A model generated the notes under the pieces. That model saw nothing but the letters and a program-made list of their open reading frames with translations, did no database searches and was not told where the DNA came from. From Alteromonas sp. BMJM2 (GTDB lineage: Bacteria; Pseudomonadota; Gammaproteobacteria; Enterobacterales; Alteromonadaceae), in NCBI RefSeq assembly GCF_027257845.1, contig NZ_JAPVOT010000002.1:62001-126000 (forward strand): a stretch of 64,000 nt of DNA, written 5' to 3'. Below are positions 46,364 through 55,784 of this stretch, piece by piece. The position numbers and the translations under genes were made by a program. Positions within the stretch are counted from its first letter, which is position 1. Each line of letters starts with the position of its first letter.

Positions 46364-48730
46364 TTACTTTTTCGCTTTCGCTAGTGCATCAGCAAAGGCG
46401 TTGCCCATTGCACTATTTTGCTGAGGCTTGGTATTGCGATTCTGCCCGCCTCGCTGATTGCCCTTATGCGCATTTTGATTTGAACGTGGCCCCTTATCCT
46501 GCTTTGAGCGGCTGTCTCTAGCGTTATTAGCATCGCCGCCGTTTGCATTGTCGCGAGACTGGTTGGGTGTATCTTCAAGGCGCATGGTGAAGGAAATGCG
46601 TTTACGCGCTACGTCCACTTCCATCACCTTCACTTTTACAATGTCACCTGCTTTAACCACTTCGCGAGGGTCTGAGATAAACTTGTTGGTCAGCGCCGAA
46701 ATATGCACTAGACCATCTTGGTGAACACCCACATCAACAAAAGCGCCAAAGTTGGCTACATTGCTCACCACGCCTTCAAGGATCATTCCCGCCTCTAAGT
46801 CAGTAATTTTTTCTACGCCTTCTTTAAATGAAGCCGTTTTAAATTCTGGACGAGGGTCGCGACCTGGTTTTTCAAGCTCTTTAAATATGTCTTTAATCGT
46901 AGGAATACCGAAGTCGTCATTGGTAAACTCTTCGGGAGATAAGCTTTTCAGCAATTCGGTATTGCCAATAATATCATTCACCGCCACTGCTGCCGTATCG
47001 ACAATTCTGTCTACCACAGGATAAGCTTCAGGGTGTACCGACGAAGCATCTAGTGGGTTGCTTCCGTTTACAATGCGCAAAAATCCAGCGGCTTGTTCAT
47101 AAGCCTTAGGGCCTAAACGCTCAACGTCTAATAAGGCTTTGCGATTTGAAAACGCGCCCTTGCTGTCTCTAAGCTTCACAATATTGTGAGCTAACGTTTT
47201 ATTTAGCCCTGACACGTAGCTTAGCAAAGCGGGTGAGGCCGTGTTTAAATCAACTCCAACAGCGTTCACACAATCTTCTATAACGCGGTCTAGTGACTTG
47301 CCAAGCTGGCTTTGACTTACATCGTGTTGATATTGGCCTACACCAATCGCTTTAGGTTCAATTTTTACCAGTTCTGCCAGCGGGTCTTGCAAACGACGTG
47401 CAATAGACACTGCCCCACGAATAGAAACATCGAGGGTTGGCAACTCTTTTGATGCTAGCTCTGACGCTGAGTAAACCGATGCACCAGCTTCGCTCACCAT
47501 GATTTTTTGTGCGCTAAGATCTGAGTTGTTTTTCAACATTTCTCCAACTAGCTTGTCAGTTTCTCGAGACCCGGTTCCGTTGCCAATACTAATTAGGTCC
47601 ACTTTGTACTGTTTGCACAAGGTGGTTAACGTTCGGCTCGATTTGTCCCACTGGTTTTGTGGGGCATGAGGGAATATTGTATTGGTAGCTAGTACTTTTC
47701 CGGTGCTATCAACGATGGCTACCTTTACGCCAGTGCGCAAGCCTGGATCTAGACCCATTGTGGTTTTAGCACCCGCAGGAGCAGCCATTAACAGGTCGTT
47801 GAGGTTCTTAGCGAATACATCAATGGCCTCTTTCTCAGCGCGCTCTCTAAGTGCACTGAAAAGCTCGGTTTCCATATGAAGGCCAATTTTAATTTTCCAT
47901 GTCCACTGTACAACCTGCGCGAGAAAGTCATCGGCGGAACGCCCGCGGTGGCTAATAGAATAGTGTGAAGCAATAATATGCTCGCAATGAGACGGCCCTT
48001 TTTCTTCTTGCTGAGGGTCTGCATCTATCTGAATGTGAAGTAAGCCTTCGTTACGACCTCTAAACATAGCGAGTGCGCGGTGCGAGGGAACCCCTTTGTA
48101 TTTCTCACTATGAGAGAAATAGTCTTTGTATTTTGCCGCGTCTTTCTCTTTCCCTGGCGCAACCACGCTTTTCAGGTGCGCGTTTTCGGTGAGGTAATGA
48201 CGTACTTTTCCGAGTAGCGCTGCGTCTTCAGCAAAGCGTTCCATCAAGATAAAACGAGCGCCTTCTAAAGCGGCTTTTGAATCGGCTACCCCTTTCTCTG
48301 CGTTTACGTACTGATTTGCCGCACCTTCAATGTTGGTGTCAGGCTCATTGAATAACAAATCGGCTAATGGCGCCAAACCCGCTTCAATCGCAATCTGTCC
48401 TTTGGTGCGACGGCGGGGTTTAAAGGGCAGATATAAGTCTTCAAGGGTGGTTTTGCTATCAGCATTGCCAATGCTAGCTTTTAATTCGTCGGTGAGTTTA
48501 CCTTGCTCATCAATAGAACGAAGGATCACGTCGCGGCGCTCTTCAAGTTCACGCAAATAGGTAAGACGTTGCTCTAAGTTTCTCAACTGGGTGTCGTCGA
48601 GCCCTTCAGTGGCCTCTTTTCTGTATCGAGCAATAAAAGGAACGGTCGCTCCTCCATCGAGAAGCTTTACTGCTGCATTGACTTGCGACGCCTGAACGGA
48701 AAGTTCTTCAGCAATTTTATTGATAATCAT
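46364..48730 (-). CDS. tex: RNA-binding transcription accessory protein Tex
   Basis: Tex (YhgF in E. coli) is a conserved nucleic-acid-binding protein that affects transcription and stress survival. The 788-residue protein has the N-terminal Tex helical domain, a YqgF/RNase H-like domain near residues 325-450 ('[18 protein letters not shown]'), helix-hairpin-helix motifs near 500-570 and a C-terminal S1 domain near 650-725 ('[21 protein letters not shown]'). The last 60 residues are a low-complexity Asn/Gln/Arg tail. It lies downstream of greB on the same strand, the conserved pairing. Confidence 0.97.
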   Translation of the reverse strand: MIINKIAEELSVQASQVNAAVKLLDGGATVPFIARYRKEATEGLDDTQLRNLEQRLTYLRELEERRDVILRSIDEQGKLTDELKASIGNADSKTTLEDLYLPFKPRRRTKGQIAIEAGLAPLADLLFNEPDTNIEGAANQYVNAEKGVADSKAALEGARFILMERFAEDAALLGKVRHYLTENAHLKSVVAPGKEKDAAKYKDYFSHSEKYKGVPSHRALAMFRGRNEGLLHIQIDADPQQEEKGPSHCEHIIASHYSISHRGRSADDFLAQVVQWTWKIKIGLHMETELFSALRERAEKEAIDVFAKNLNDLLMAAPAGAKTTMGLDPGLRTGVKVAIVDSTGKVLATNTIFPHAPQNQWDKSSRTLTTLCKQYKVDLISIGNGTGSRETDKLVGEMLKNNSDLSAQKIMVSEAGASVYSASELASKELPTLDVSIRGAVSIARRLQDPLAELVKIEPKAIGVGQYQHDVSQSQLGKSLDRVIEDCVNAVGVDLNTASPALLSYVSGLNKTLAHNIVKLRDSKGAFSNRKALLDVERLGPKAYEQAAGFLRIVNGSNPLDASSVHPEAYPVVDRIVDTAAVAVNDIIGNTELLKSLSPEEFTNDDFGIPTIKDIFKELEKPGRDPRPEFKTASFKEGVEKITDLEAGMILEGVVSNVANFGAFVDVGVHQDGLVHISALTNKFISDPREVVKAGDIVKVKVMEVDVARKRISFTMRLEDTPNQSRDNANGGDANNARDSRSKQDKGPRSNQNAHKGNQRGGQNRNTKPQQNSAMGNAFADALAKAKK

Positions 48731-48899
48731 ATGTGGCCCAAAATACTATTGATGCGCTTTTGACAAAAGCGAGAAACCTGCCCGAACCCAATGTTCGTGG
48801 TGCAGTGTTTGTATTGGAAATAATAGCGGCGAGTATAGCATTGCCATTTGGCAAAAGTCGTCTGATCATCCGCTAGTTAATGGTGTGATAGGTATTATG

Positions 48900-49385
48900 C
48901 TAAATTTTATCGGTGGGATCGTACCAAATTCTATTGATCCACCATTCCTTTATGCCGGTCTCAGTTTTCACCACGAACTCGTCGTCTTCTTCTTTACCTA
49001 CAAGGGCTCTTGCCATTGGGGAATCGATCGAGATGTAGTCTTTACGACCAAATATTTCGTCGTAACCGGCCAGTCTCAGTTCTAATACCTCGCCCGCCTC
49101 GTTTTCGATTTCTACCCACGCGCCGAAAAATACCTTACCTTCCTGCTCTGGGTTGTAGTCTACTACTTTCAGATTTTCTAGGCATTTTCGTAAATAACGA
49201 ACACGACGATCTATCTCGCGCAGCTTTTTTTTGTTGTATTGGTAGTCAGCATTTTCACTGCGATCGCCAAGGCTTGCCGCCCACGTAACTTTGCGTGTTA
49301 TTTCAGGCCTTTCCTCACGCCACAAAACCTCGAGCTCGTTCCTGAGTTTCGTGTAACCTTTTCGAGTGATAAGTGGAGTCTTCAC
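48900..49385 (-). CDS. greB: Transcription elongation factor GreB
   Basis: GreB enters the RNA polymerase secondary channel and stimulates cleavage of backtracked RNA. The 161-residue protein has the N-terminal coiled-coil with tip acidic residues ('LGDRSENADYQYNKKKLREIDRRV') and the C-terminal FKBP-like domain. The full motif 'DYISIDSPMARALVGKEEDDEF' marks GreB rather than GreA. The start is a GTG with AGGA five bases upstream. It precedes tex by about 170 bases on the same strand. Confidence 0.97.
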   Translation of the reverse strand: MKTPLITRKGYTKLRNELEVLWREERPEITRKVTWAASLGDRSENADYQYNKKKLREIDRRVRYLRKCLENLKVVDYNPEQEGKVFFGAWVEIENEAGEVLELRLAGYDEIFGRKDYISIDSPMARALVGKEEDDEFVVKTETGIKEWWINRIWYDPTDKI

Positions 49386-49629
49386 AATGTCCTGTCAATG
49401 AATGGTGGATGTTTACCTATTGTATGTGGGTGTTAATAAAAAACCCAATCCTTAATTATTGGAAAGGCGGTTAGCAAAAGCCCCACAGTAAAAATACGTC
49501 GTCAGTGTGGTGTAATAAGAGTTGTAGGATTTTCAACGAATAAAAGGATATAAATTTGCGGCGATTGGAGGAACATAATCTTTTACCCGCTTGTCAAAGT
49601 ATAAATAGTGAACAATTTAAGGGGGTGTT

Positions 49630-49899
49630 ATGCAGAACAAATTATCCGTACTTTACCGTCAAAAATCTCACAATGACTCGCTTAATGTGAGTGGAACTAT
49701 ACTCGGTTTTGTAGTGCTGCTAACTGGTGGGCTACTGCTATTTTATGCTTTTTTAGATGTGGTTGTTCGTTTAGAAAGTGCTCAAACCGTGCTCTATATT
49801 TTTGCAGGCATAGCAATGTATAAATTCGGGCAGTCACTGCTTAAGCATTTCGCCACTTATAAATTGCAGACCGAGCGCCGCCGCAGCCTTGAGCGGTAA
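49630..49899 (+). CDS. Small two-helix membrane protein of unknown function
   Basis: I do not recognise a family. The 89-residue protein has two hydrophobic helices (about residues 23-45 and 52-68) and a basic Arg-rich C-terminus. GGGGGTGTT precedes the ATG. The stop codon lies inside the first unit of an 18-base tandem repeat, so the exact C-terminus ('SLER') is encoded by repeat sequence. Confidence 0.65.
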   Translation: MQNKLSVLYRQKSHNDSLNVSGTILGFVVLLTGGLLLFYAFLDVVVRLESAQTVLYIFAGIAMYKFGQSLLKHFATYKLQTERRRSLER

Positions 49900-49954
49900 A
49901 ACAGCCTTGAGCGGTAAAACAGCCTTGAGCGGTAAAACAGCCTCAAGCGGTATT
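49884..49954 (+). repeat. 18-base tandem repeat, three perfect copies plus a decayed fourth
   Basis: The unit CAGCCTTGAGCGGTAAAA occurs perfectly at 49884-49901, 49902-49919 and 49920-49937, and in altered form from 49938. Each unit holds the codons for Leu-Glu-Arg-stop in the frame of the upstream gene. The repeat is a multiple of three, so copy number change leaves the protein end unaltered. Confidence 0.9.
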
Positions 49955-50301
49955 GAGCACGAAAGGTAGTCCTGAGCGTTTGAGAGCATATGCGTTAAGC
50001 CAAAACGGTCTAACCAAGGTGGTTTAAGTCTAAAATGTTACAAGAAAAAGCGCATTTCAAAATGCAAAGCTCAATGTTTGTACTATAGTTAGATAGTGAT
50101 TCGAGGCACCTAGCACATTGAAATATCCACTTTACTAATTGGATAAAGACGTGGTTGAACACCACTCGCTTATAGGGAATGGTAGGCACGGAATTAGCTG
50201 ACTCACTAAACAACAAAGCCGACGTACTAAGCGTCGGCTTTTTCTTTTTAGTGCTTGTGCCATTTTGTGAGGTGATAAAACGTCACCCTAAGCGCCAAGC
50301 T
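49955..50301. other. Non-coding stretch with several hairpins and a plus-strand terminator
   Basis: No gene is visible. Small hairpins include GCATTT/AAATGC near 50052-50065 and GTGGT/ACCAC near 50151-50165, followed by a strong terminator at 50215. The arrangement is compatible with a small RNA on the plus strand or with a long 3' region of the preceding gene. I see no confident promoter. Confidence 0.45.
50215..50249 (+). terminator. Intrinsic terminator in the 49900-50301 gap
   Basis: AAAGCCGACG (50215-50224) pairs perfectly with CGTCGGCTTT (50232-50241) and is followed by a T-rich tract on the plus strand. It could also serve the minus-strand fkpA gene, but its minus-strand tail is poorer in T. 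Confidence 0.75.
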
Positions 50302-51087
50302 TTATTCTGCTGGTGCTTCTGTTGCTGAGGTTTTCACTTCAAGTAGCTCAACGTCAAAGATAAGTGTTGAGTTTGGCGTAATCGCTCCAGTGGCACGCTC
50401 GCCGTAGGCAAGTTCTGATGGGATGTGGAAGCGGTATTTAGCGCCTTCCTTCATTAATTGGACACCCTCAGTCCAGCCAGGAATAACGCGGTTTAGTGGA
50501 AACTCAGCTGGTTCGCCTCTGTCATATGATGAGTCGAAAACAGTGCCATCTAGCAAGGTGCCACGGTAATGTACTTTAACCATGTCAGTGGCAGCAGGGC
50601 TGTTGCCTTCACCTTCTTCAAGCACTTCGTATTGTAGGCCTGATTCGGTAGTGGTTACGCCATCGCGCTCTGCATTTTCTGCAAGGTAAGCAGCACCGGC
50701 TTCAATATTCTTCTCTGCCGCTTGTGCCGCCATTTCTTGTTGCTTAGTACGCAACATTTCTTCGCCTTGTTGAGCAATTTGTTGAATTTGCTCTGGCGTA
50801 AACTTAAGTGTGTCGTTTAGACCGTCAGTAAAACCTTGCTTAAGTGCGTCTTGGTCTAGTGCTAAACCAAGTTGCTCTTGCTGTTCAGCTCGGTTGGTGA
50901 CAAATAAGCCCATGCTTGCACCCATTGCGTATGCCTGCTTTTGCGTATCTGTCATTTCTTCTGCTGCAACAGAAGATGCGTTGGCATTGTCTGCGCTGGT
51001 AGTTGTAGCCTCATCTGAAGTATTAGGCTGGCAAGCGAATAGTCCAAGCGCAGCTAGTGTTGATAAGGCAACGAGCGACTTCTGCAT
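50302..51087 (-). CDS. fkpA: FKBP-type peptidyl-prolyl isomerase, FkpA/Mip type
   Basis: FkpA is an envelope chaperone and proline isomerase. The 261-residue protein has a lipoprotein-like signal ('LAALGLFAC', Cys at about residue 18), an N-terminal helical dimerisation domain (about residues 40-140) and a C-terminal FKBP domain with 'VKVHYRGTLLDGTVFDSS' and 'IPSELAYGERATG'. The ATG at 51087 has GGAGACG six bases upstream; a longer frame from 51117 lacks this. E. coli FkpA is periplasmic, while this one looks membrane-anchored, like some Mip proteins. Neighbouring slyX and yheV match the E. coli context. Confidence 0.93.
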   Translation of the reverse strand: MQKSLVALSTLAALGLFACQPNTSDEATTTSADNANASSVAAEEMTDTQKQAYAMGASMGLFVTNRAEQQEQLGLALDQDALKQGFTDGLNDTLKFTPEQIQQIAQQGEEMLRTKQQEMAAQAAEKNIEAGAAYLAENAERDGVTTTESGLQYEVLEEGEGNSPAATDMVKVHYRGTLLDGTVFDSSYDRGEPAEFPLNRVIPGWTEGVQLMKEGAKYRFHIPSELAYGERATGAITPNSTLIFDVELLEVKTSATEAPAE

Positions 51088-51224
51088 AAAAACGTCTCCA
51101 TTAATTTTTATCATCATGCTTCAATGTCTATACTGCTGCATCTAAGGCAGTGAGCACGATAGTTAAAGATGCGATATCCGTGCTATGTTAAACGTAGCGT
51201 TTACAAAGCGAAACCCATTTGATT

Positions 51225-52217
51225 ATGTTTAGGTCCAAAATGTTCCTGAGATTATTATTACTCATCACAGCTATTTGCGGATCCGTAGGGTGTACGGTTC
51301 CTGATACTACGCCATTAAAGCAGTGGCGTCATGTTGAAGAAGGTGCATATGCGGCAGATATTTCCGCAGACGGGACCATTGCCGTTGTCTCTGGGGTCGA
51401 TAATGGCATTAATGTGTGGCGTATTGGTGATAGCGAACCTCTGTACCGTTGGGGACATCAAAGCGAAGGTAATAACTTGGTGGTATCGGTGCATATCAGT
51501 GCAGATAAGCGATTTGTTGTTACCGCAGACAGAGTTGCTTTTGCATTGTGGGACATGGAAACCGGCGAGCCCGTAGGGTTTTGGCGTATTGATGAATCGA
51601 ACATAAGAGATGTAGCCGTTACTAATAATGGCAGAGGAATACTCGTGGCTCGCTCGAGCGGTAAAGTGATGTTTTTTGAGCCCAGTACCCAGCGTCGTCT
51701 TGAGTTTCTGGGGCACCAAGAAAAAGTGAATTCTATTGATATTTCGCCAAACGGTAAGTATGCACTCACTGGTGGCAACGACTACCTTGCGTATCTATGG
51801 AGCACAGAAACCGGACAAATTTTGCATACCTTTACCCATCCCACTCGAGTCACTAAAGTCGCATTAGACGATGAAGGTCGATTTGCCTTTACCGCCGATA
51901 GCCAAAGTAAATCGCAAATTTGGAATGTGCAAACCGGTCAACCTGTGAGCAGCCTAAATTACATTGCGCGACAAAAAATATTTACCGATGTGGAGTTTTC
52001 AAAAGATGGTAAGTATTTACTTACCGGAGCGCCCTCGCGCAAAGCTTACCTGTGGGATATTGAGACAGGCGATCAAATTCAGTCTATTCAGGTTGCAGTA
52101 CGTGAAACAATATCGCCTCCTACGTCAGTTGTGTATGGCGTTGGGTTCTTGCCAAATGGTAACATAGTCACAGAAAGCAGCAGTGGCTTAGCCGAAGAGT
52201 GGCAGCGAGAGCGATAG
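51225..52217 (+). CDS. WD40-repeat lipoprotein
   Basis: The protein of about 330 residues has a lipoprotein signal ending in 'GSVGC', then about six WD40 blades with typical 'DISADGTIAVVSG', 'LWDMETGEPV' and 'LTGGNDYLAYLWS' segments. These form a beta-propeller facing the periplasm, usually a protein-binding scaffold. No enzymatic domain is visible. The ATG at 51225 is used; the ATG at 51240 has an AGG seven bases upstream and is equally possible. It lies between fkpA (divergent) and slyX, a place with no WD40 gene in E. coli. Confidence 0.85.
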   Translation: MFRSKMFLRLLLLITAICGSVGCTVPDTTPLKQWRHVEEGAYAADISADGTIAVVSGVDNGINVWRIGDSEPLYRWGHQSEGNNLVVSVHISADKRFVVTADRVAFALWDMETGEPVGFWRIDESNIRDVAVTNNGRGILVARSSGKVMFFEPSTQRRLEFLGHQEKVNSIDISPNGKYALTGGNDYLAYLWSTETGQILHTFTHPTRVTKVALDDEGRFAFTADSQSKSQIWNVQTGQPVSSLNYIARQKIFTDVEFSKDGKYLLTGAPSRKAYLWDIETGDQIQSIQVAVRETISPPTSVVYGVGFLPNGNIVTESSSGLAEEWQRER

Positions 52218-52279
52218 TCACAGAAGTCAGTCTCGCTGTAGCAACGTGCAATAAACAGCGAAAAACCATAGAGACCGCG

Positions 52280-52546
52280 ATGACCCACAAACACGATGAC
52301 GAAGAAAAGCGAATGGCAACGCTACAGGCGCAGTTAGACAGCGCCCATGAAAGTATTGAAGAACTGCAAACCAAAGTAGCTTTTCAAGAGTACACCATTG
52401 ACTCATTAAATGATGCCCTGTCCTCTCAGCAAAAGCAGTTGGACGATTTGTCGTTTAAGGTTCGTCATGTTGTGGACAGAGTAAAGTCTATTGAGCCATC
52501 AAATATGGCAAAAGAATCCGAGGAAACACCGCCTCCTCACTTTTAA
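52280..52546 (+). CDS. slyX: SlyX-family coiled-coil protein
   Basis: The 88-residue protein is almost entirely coiled coil ('ESIEELQTKVAFQEYTIDSL') and ends in the family's 'PPPHF' tail. The function of SlyX is unknown. The ATG at 52280 is preferred because the SlyX similarity begins there; an upstream GTG at 52199 overlaps the WD40 gene. Location near fkpA and yheV supports the name. Confidence 0.9.
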   Translation: MTHKHDDEEKRMATLQAQLDSAHESIEELQTKVAFQEYTIDSLNDALSSQQKQLDDLSFKVRHVVDRVKSIEPSNMAKESEETPPPHF

Positions 52547-52643
52547 TTTACATCAAATAAAAAACGCCTGCACGCTTCCTTAAATGGATTCAGGTTAAGT
52601 AGCAAGCTGTGATGAGCTTGTTCAGCAATAGAAGGATAAAGAA

Positions 52644-52817
52644 ATGAGCGATTTTGATATGGATGCATTTGACATAGATGCACTCGATAATATTGACTTT
52701 GATTCAGTGGAAAAGTCGATGGCTGAAAACCAAGCTAAAAAAGATGAAAAAGACAATCAAGCCATTGAAGGCATGCGAGATGGTGCCAACGATTGTGGTG
52801 ACAGCTGCACGATATAA
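52644..52817 (+). CDS. Small acidic protein with C-terminal CGDSC motif
   Basis: A 57-residue gene with AAGGA eight bases before the ATG. The N-terminal 22 residues are a degenerate Asp-Phe/Asp-Ile/Asp-Ala repeat ('FDMDAFDIDALDNIDFDS'). A Lys-rich helix follows, and the end is 'NDCGDSCTI', with two Cys four apart. I do not recognise a family. The gene lies between slyX and yheV, where E. coli carries the metal-binding isomerase slyD, but there is no similarity to SlyD. The Cys pair could bind metal or form a disulfide; this is speculation. Clean ribosome site and coding pattern support expression. Confidence 0.75.
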   Translation: MSDFDMDAFDIDALDNIDFDSVEKSMAENQAKKDEKDNQAIEGMRDGANDCGDSCTI

Positions 52818-52834
52818 CGAGGAATTCCAACCAT

Positions 52835-52864
52835 AAAAAAGGCGTAAATGCCTATTTACGCCTT
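52835..52864 (-). terminator. Intrinsic terminator of the yheV-like gene
   Basis: AAGGCGTAAA (52839-52848) pairs with TTTACGCCTT (52855-52864). On the minus strand a T run follows (A run 52835-52840 on the plus strand). It lies between the convergent CGDSC gene and the yheV-like gene and may serve both. Confidence 0.7.
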
Positions 52865-52897
52865 GTATCGAATTTGTGTGATTTCCAGTCTCAGGAA

Positions 52898-53104
52898 TTA
52901 GTGAGGCTTGAATATACCAATAACGTTTTCACTTTCTCTTGTTACTGCACTCACCTTTTCGTCGGTTTGTGCCTCATTGTAACCACACGCCACACACTCT
53001 AGCTTCTCCACATTATTTTCATAATATAAAGAAATTGTATCTAACTCTTTGCACTTTGGGCACGTTGCGCCAGCGACAAAGCGGCGTCTCACTGATTTTG
53101 ACAT
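52898..53104 (-). CDS. yheV: YheV-family zinc-ribbon protein
   Basis: This 68-residue protein has two CxxC pairs ('ATCPKCKELD' and 'LECVACGYNE') spaced as a zinc ribbon, matching the YheV family. Its function is unknown. AAGGTAT lies before the ATG. In E. coli yheV lies in the same neighbourhood as slyX, slyD and yheS. Confidence 0.9.
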   Translation of the reverse strand: MSKSVRRRFVAGATCPKCKELDTISLYYENNVEKLECVACGYNEAQTDEKVSAVTRESENVIGIFKPH

Positions 53105-53221
53105 ATCTATACCTTTTGATGCGATGCCCTTATTATACCGCCAAACACAGTGCGTTGATCAGCTTTTACCTTAAGTTTTTGCTATTATACGCGCCCGAAG
53201 TTGTCCCAACGTAGGTAAGTC

Positions 53222-55168
53222 ATGATAAAGCTCTCAAATGTATCGCTATTGCGCGGCAGAAAAATGCTGCTAGAAGACGCATCTGCTCAGGTATTTCCTG
53301 GTCATAAAGTGGCGTTGATAGGTAGCAACGGGTGTGGAAAGTCGACCTTATTTGCACTGTTGCGCAGCGAGTTAACGGTTGACGCTGGTGATTGCAGTGT
53401 GCCTGGCGACTGGCGAATAGTCAGCGTGGCTCAAGAAACGCCGGCAACAGACAGGCGAGCTATTGATTATGTGGTGGACGGCGATAAACACCTGCGCACG
53501 CTTCAGGCGCAGCTCGCGTTGGCCGAGCAGCAAGAAGACGGCGTACAGATTGGCCAAATTCACGGTCAGTTAGAACAGGCAGGTGCTTATGACGTAGAGT
53601 CTCGAGCAGCAACTATTCTCTCAGGTTTGGGCTTTACCAACTCACAGCTTACTGCCCCCGTTACCGACTTCTCTGGTGGGTGGCGTATGCGCTTAAATCT
53701 AGCGCAAGCCTTGTTGTGCCCTTCAGATTTACTATTACTTGATGAGCCAACCAACCACTTAGATTTAGATGCGGTTATTTGGCTTGAGAAATGGCTACAG
53801 CGGTTCGCTGGTACCTTGCTACTTATTTCTCACGATAAGGCATTTATCGATAATACGGTTGCTCAAATCATCAGTGTAGAGCAACAAAAACTAGTGGCTT
53901 ATACGGGGAACTATTCTGCCTTTGAAACGCAGCGCGCCGAACGAATTCGCTTGCAAAATCTTGAGTATGATAAGCAGCAGCAAAAAGTCGCTCATCTGAA
54001 TTCATTTATTACACGCTTTAAAGCCAAAGCGAGTAAAGCCAAGCAAGCACAAAGCCGTATCAAACAGCTTGAGAAGATGGAAACTCTGCTACCTGCGCAC
54101 ATGGCTAGCCCTTTTAGCTTTTCATTTGCGCCTCCATCAGCGCTGCCAAACCCGCTAGTGCAAATGGAAAAAGTGCAGTTAGGCTATGGCGACCGTACCG
54201 TTTTAGAACAGGTGAAACTTAACTTGGTGCCTGGGAGCCGCATTGGCCTACTTGGTCGAAACGGCCAAGGTAAGTCAACGCTGATAAAGCTGCTGGCTGG
54301 TGTGCATTCGCCCAAGCAAGGCATATTTAATACAGCCAAAGGGCTTAAAATTGGGTATTTTGCTCAGCATCAGCTAGAAACCTTAGATCCCCATGCCACC
54401 CCTATACTTCACTTACAGCGACTAGATGCAAAAGCCACCGAGCAGCAGTTGCGAGATTATTTGGGCGGATTTGGCTTTAATGGCGACGAAGCACTCGCGC
54501 CTGTTGCCCCTATGTCTGGTGGTGAAAAAGCCCGCCTGGTACTCGCGCTGATTGTGTATCAAAAGCCAAACTTGCTGCTTTTAGATGAACCGACTAACCA
54601 CCTTGATTTAGAAATGCGTCATGCCCTCAATATCGCCCTGCAAGGCTTTGAAGGCGCCATGGTGTTGGTATCGCATGATAGGTTTCTACTGAGCTCGGTG
54701 TGCGAAGACTTCTATCTTGTGGATAGTGGTCATGTAGCCTCTTTCACCGGGGACTTAGATGATTATCGTGATTGGATCTTAAAGCAGCAGGCGGCTGAAA
54801 AGGCAAAAGCGAATCAAGATGCCAAAGACGAAGCGCAAGGGGAGCAAATCAGTAAGCCTGAGCGGAAACTCGATCGCAAAGAAGAGAAACGCAAAGAAGC
54901 TGAGTTTAGAAAACAGATCGCTCCTTTGAAGCGCGCCGTAGAAAAGCATGAAAAGAATATGGAAGCCCATTCAGCCTCCCTCGCCAATGTAGAGGAGTCA
55001 TTGGCAGATACCAGCCTTTACGGTGAGGACAAAAAATCTGAGCTTATGGCGTTACTCGATAAGCAGACTTCACTGAAGCAGCGTATTGAAGAAGAGGAAA
55101 TGGCATGGCTGGATGCCCAAGAGCAAATAGAACAACACCGGGAAGCTTATGACATCGCAAATGGTTAG
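53222..55168 (+). CDS. yheS: ABC-F ATPase, YheS type
   Basis: The 648-residue protein has two ABC domains and no membrane helices, the ABC-F layout of ribosome-associated translation factors. Walker A motifs are 'GSNGCGKST' at residues 34-42 and 'GRNGQGKST' near 345; signatures are 'SGGWRMRLNLA' and 'SGGEKARLVLA'. The interdomain linker is basic and helical, and the C-terminus is a long charged coiled coil (about residues 525-640). YheS relieves ribosome stalling on some nascent chains in E. coli. It overlaps the next gene by 20 bases. Confidence 0.95.
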   Translation: MIKLSNVSLLRGRKMLLEDASAQVFPGHKVALIGSNGCGKSTLFALLRSELTVDAGDCSVPGDWRIVSVAQETPATDRRAIDYVVDGDKHLRTLQAQLALAEQQEDGVQIGQIHGQLEQAGAYDVESRAATILSGLGFTNSQLTAPVTDFSGGWRMRLNLAQALLCPSDLLLLDEPTNHLDLDAVIWLEKWLQRFAGTLLLISHDKAFIDNTVAQIISVEQQKLVAYTGNYSAFETQRAERIRLQNLEYDKQQQKVAHLNSFITRFKAKASKAKQAQSRIKQLEKMETLLPAHMASPFSFSFAPPSALPNPLVQMEKVQLGYGDRTVLEQVKLNLVPGSRIGLLGRNGQGKSTLIKLLAGVHSPKQGIFNTAKGLKIGYFAQHQLETLDPHATPILHLQRLDAKATEQQLRDYLGGFGFNGDEALAPVAPMSGGEKARLVLALIVYQKPNLLLLDEPTNHLDLEMRHALNIALQGFEGAMVLVSHDRFLLSSVCEDFYLVDSGHVASFTGDLDDYRDWILKQQAAEKAKANQDAKDEAQGEQISKPERKLDRKEEKRKEAEFRKQIAPLKRAVEKHEKNMEAHSASLANVEESLADTSLYGEDKKSELMALLDKQTSLKQRIEEEEMAWLDAQEQIEQHREAYDIANG

Positions 55169-55715
55169 TATTGATGGTGAGATGTTTTGGCAATATAGCC
55201 TTAGCCGCTATGCCACAGGTGATGTAGCCCCTTTAGCGTTGCTGCTTCAAGATCAGCATGGGGTAAACGTGAATGTGCTTTTATTGGTGTGCTGGTGTTT
55301 AGAAAACAATATCATCGTTAATTTGCCCCAGTTAAAAGATATTATTGAGGCAGCAGCGAAAAGTGAAAGTGAGTTAAAAATACACAGAAATAAACGTAAG
55401 TTGGCCAAACCGAAGCACTCGACAACGGTGCAAAGTTCGACTAACGCTAATGATGAAAGTGGTGCAAGCTGTGAAAGAAGCGTTGAGACTTACGAGCTGC
55501 TAAAAACGCAAGAGCTAGCGCTCGAGAAGCAGCAGCAAGAAGCCATTATCGAAGCTTTTAATCGATTAGACGTACACCGCATGTCTGTCCAGCCTTCAGG
55601 GGATGGTACACGCATTTTAAATGCGTCTATTGCTGCGTTTATCAATGTTTACTCGCTTAGGGAAAACAGCGAGGCGCGAAGTCTTGTGAGTCAGCTTGTT
55701 AGCCAGCTCCCTTAA
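55149..55715 (+). CDS. TIGR02444-family protein
   Basis: The 188-residue protein begins with 'FWQYSLSRYATGDVAPLALLLQDQHGVNVNVLLLVCWC', the pattern of the TIGR02444 family of unknown function found next to yheS in gammaproteobacteria. The rest is polar and Lys/Gln-rich helix. The start overlaps yheS by 20 bases and has GGGAAG upstream, so the two are coupled in translation. Confidence 0.8.
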   Translation: MTSQMVSIDGEMFWQYSLSRYATGDVAPLALLLQDQHGVNVNVLLLVCWCLENNIIVNLPQLKDIIEAAAKSESELKIHRNKRKLAKPKHSTTVQSSTNANDESGASCERSVETYELLKTQELALEKQQQEAIIEAFNRLDVHRMSVQPSGDGTRILNASIAAFINVYSLRENSEARSLVSQLVSQLP

Positions 55716-55784
55716 GCTGCTTTTGTTGTGAAGAAATGATACAGACGAAAATTGATATAAGAAGCATTAAAATAAGAAGACATA

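Noticed and set aside
49884..49954. Short CRISPR array
   Set aside because: The 18-base units are directly adjacent with no spacers; it is a plain tandem repeat.
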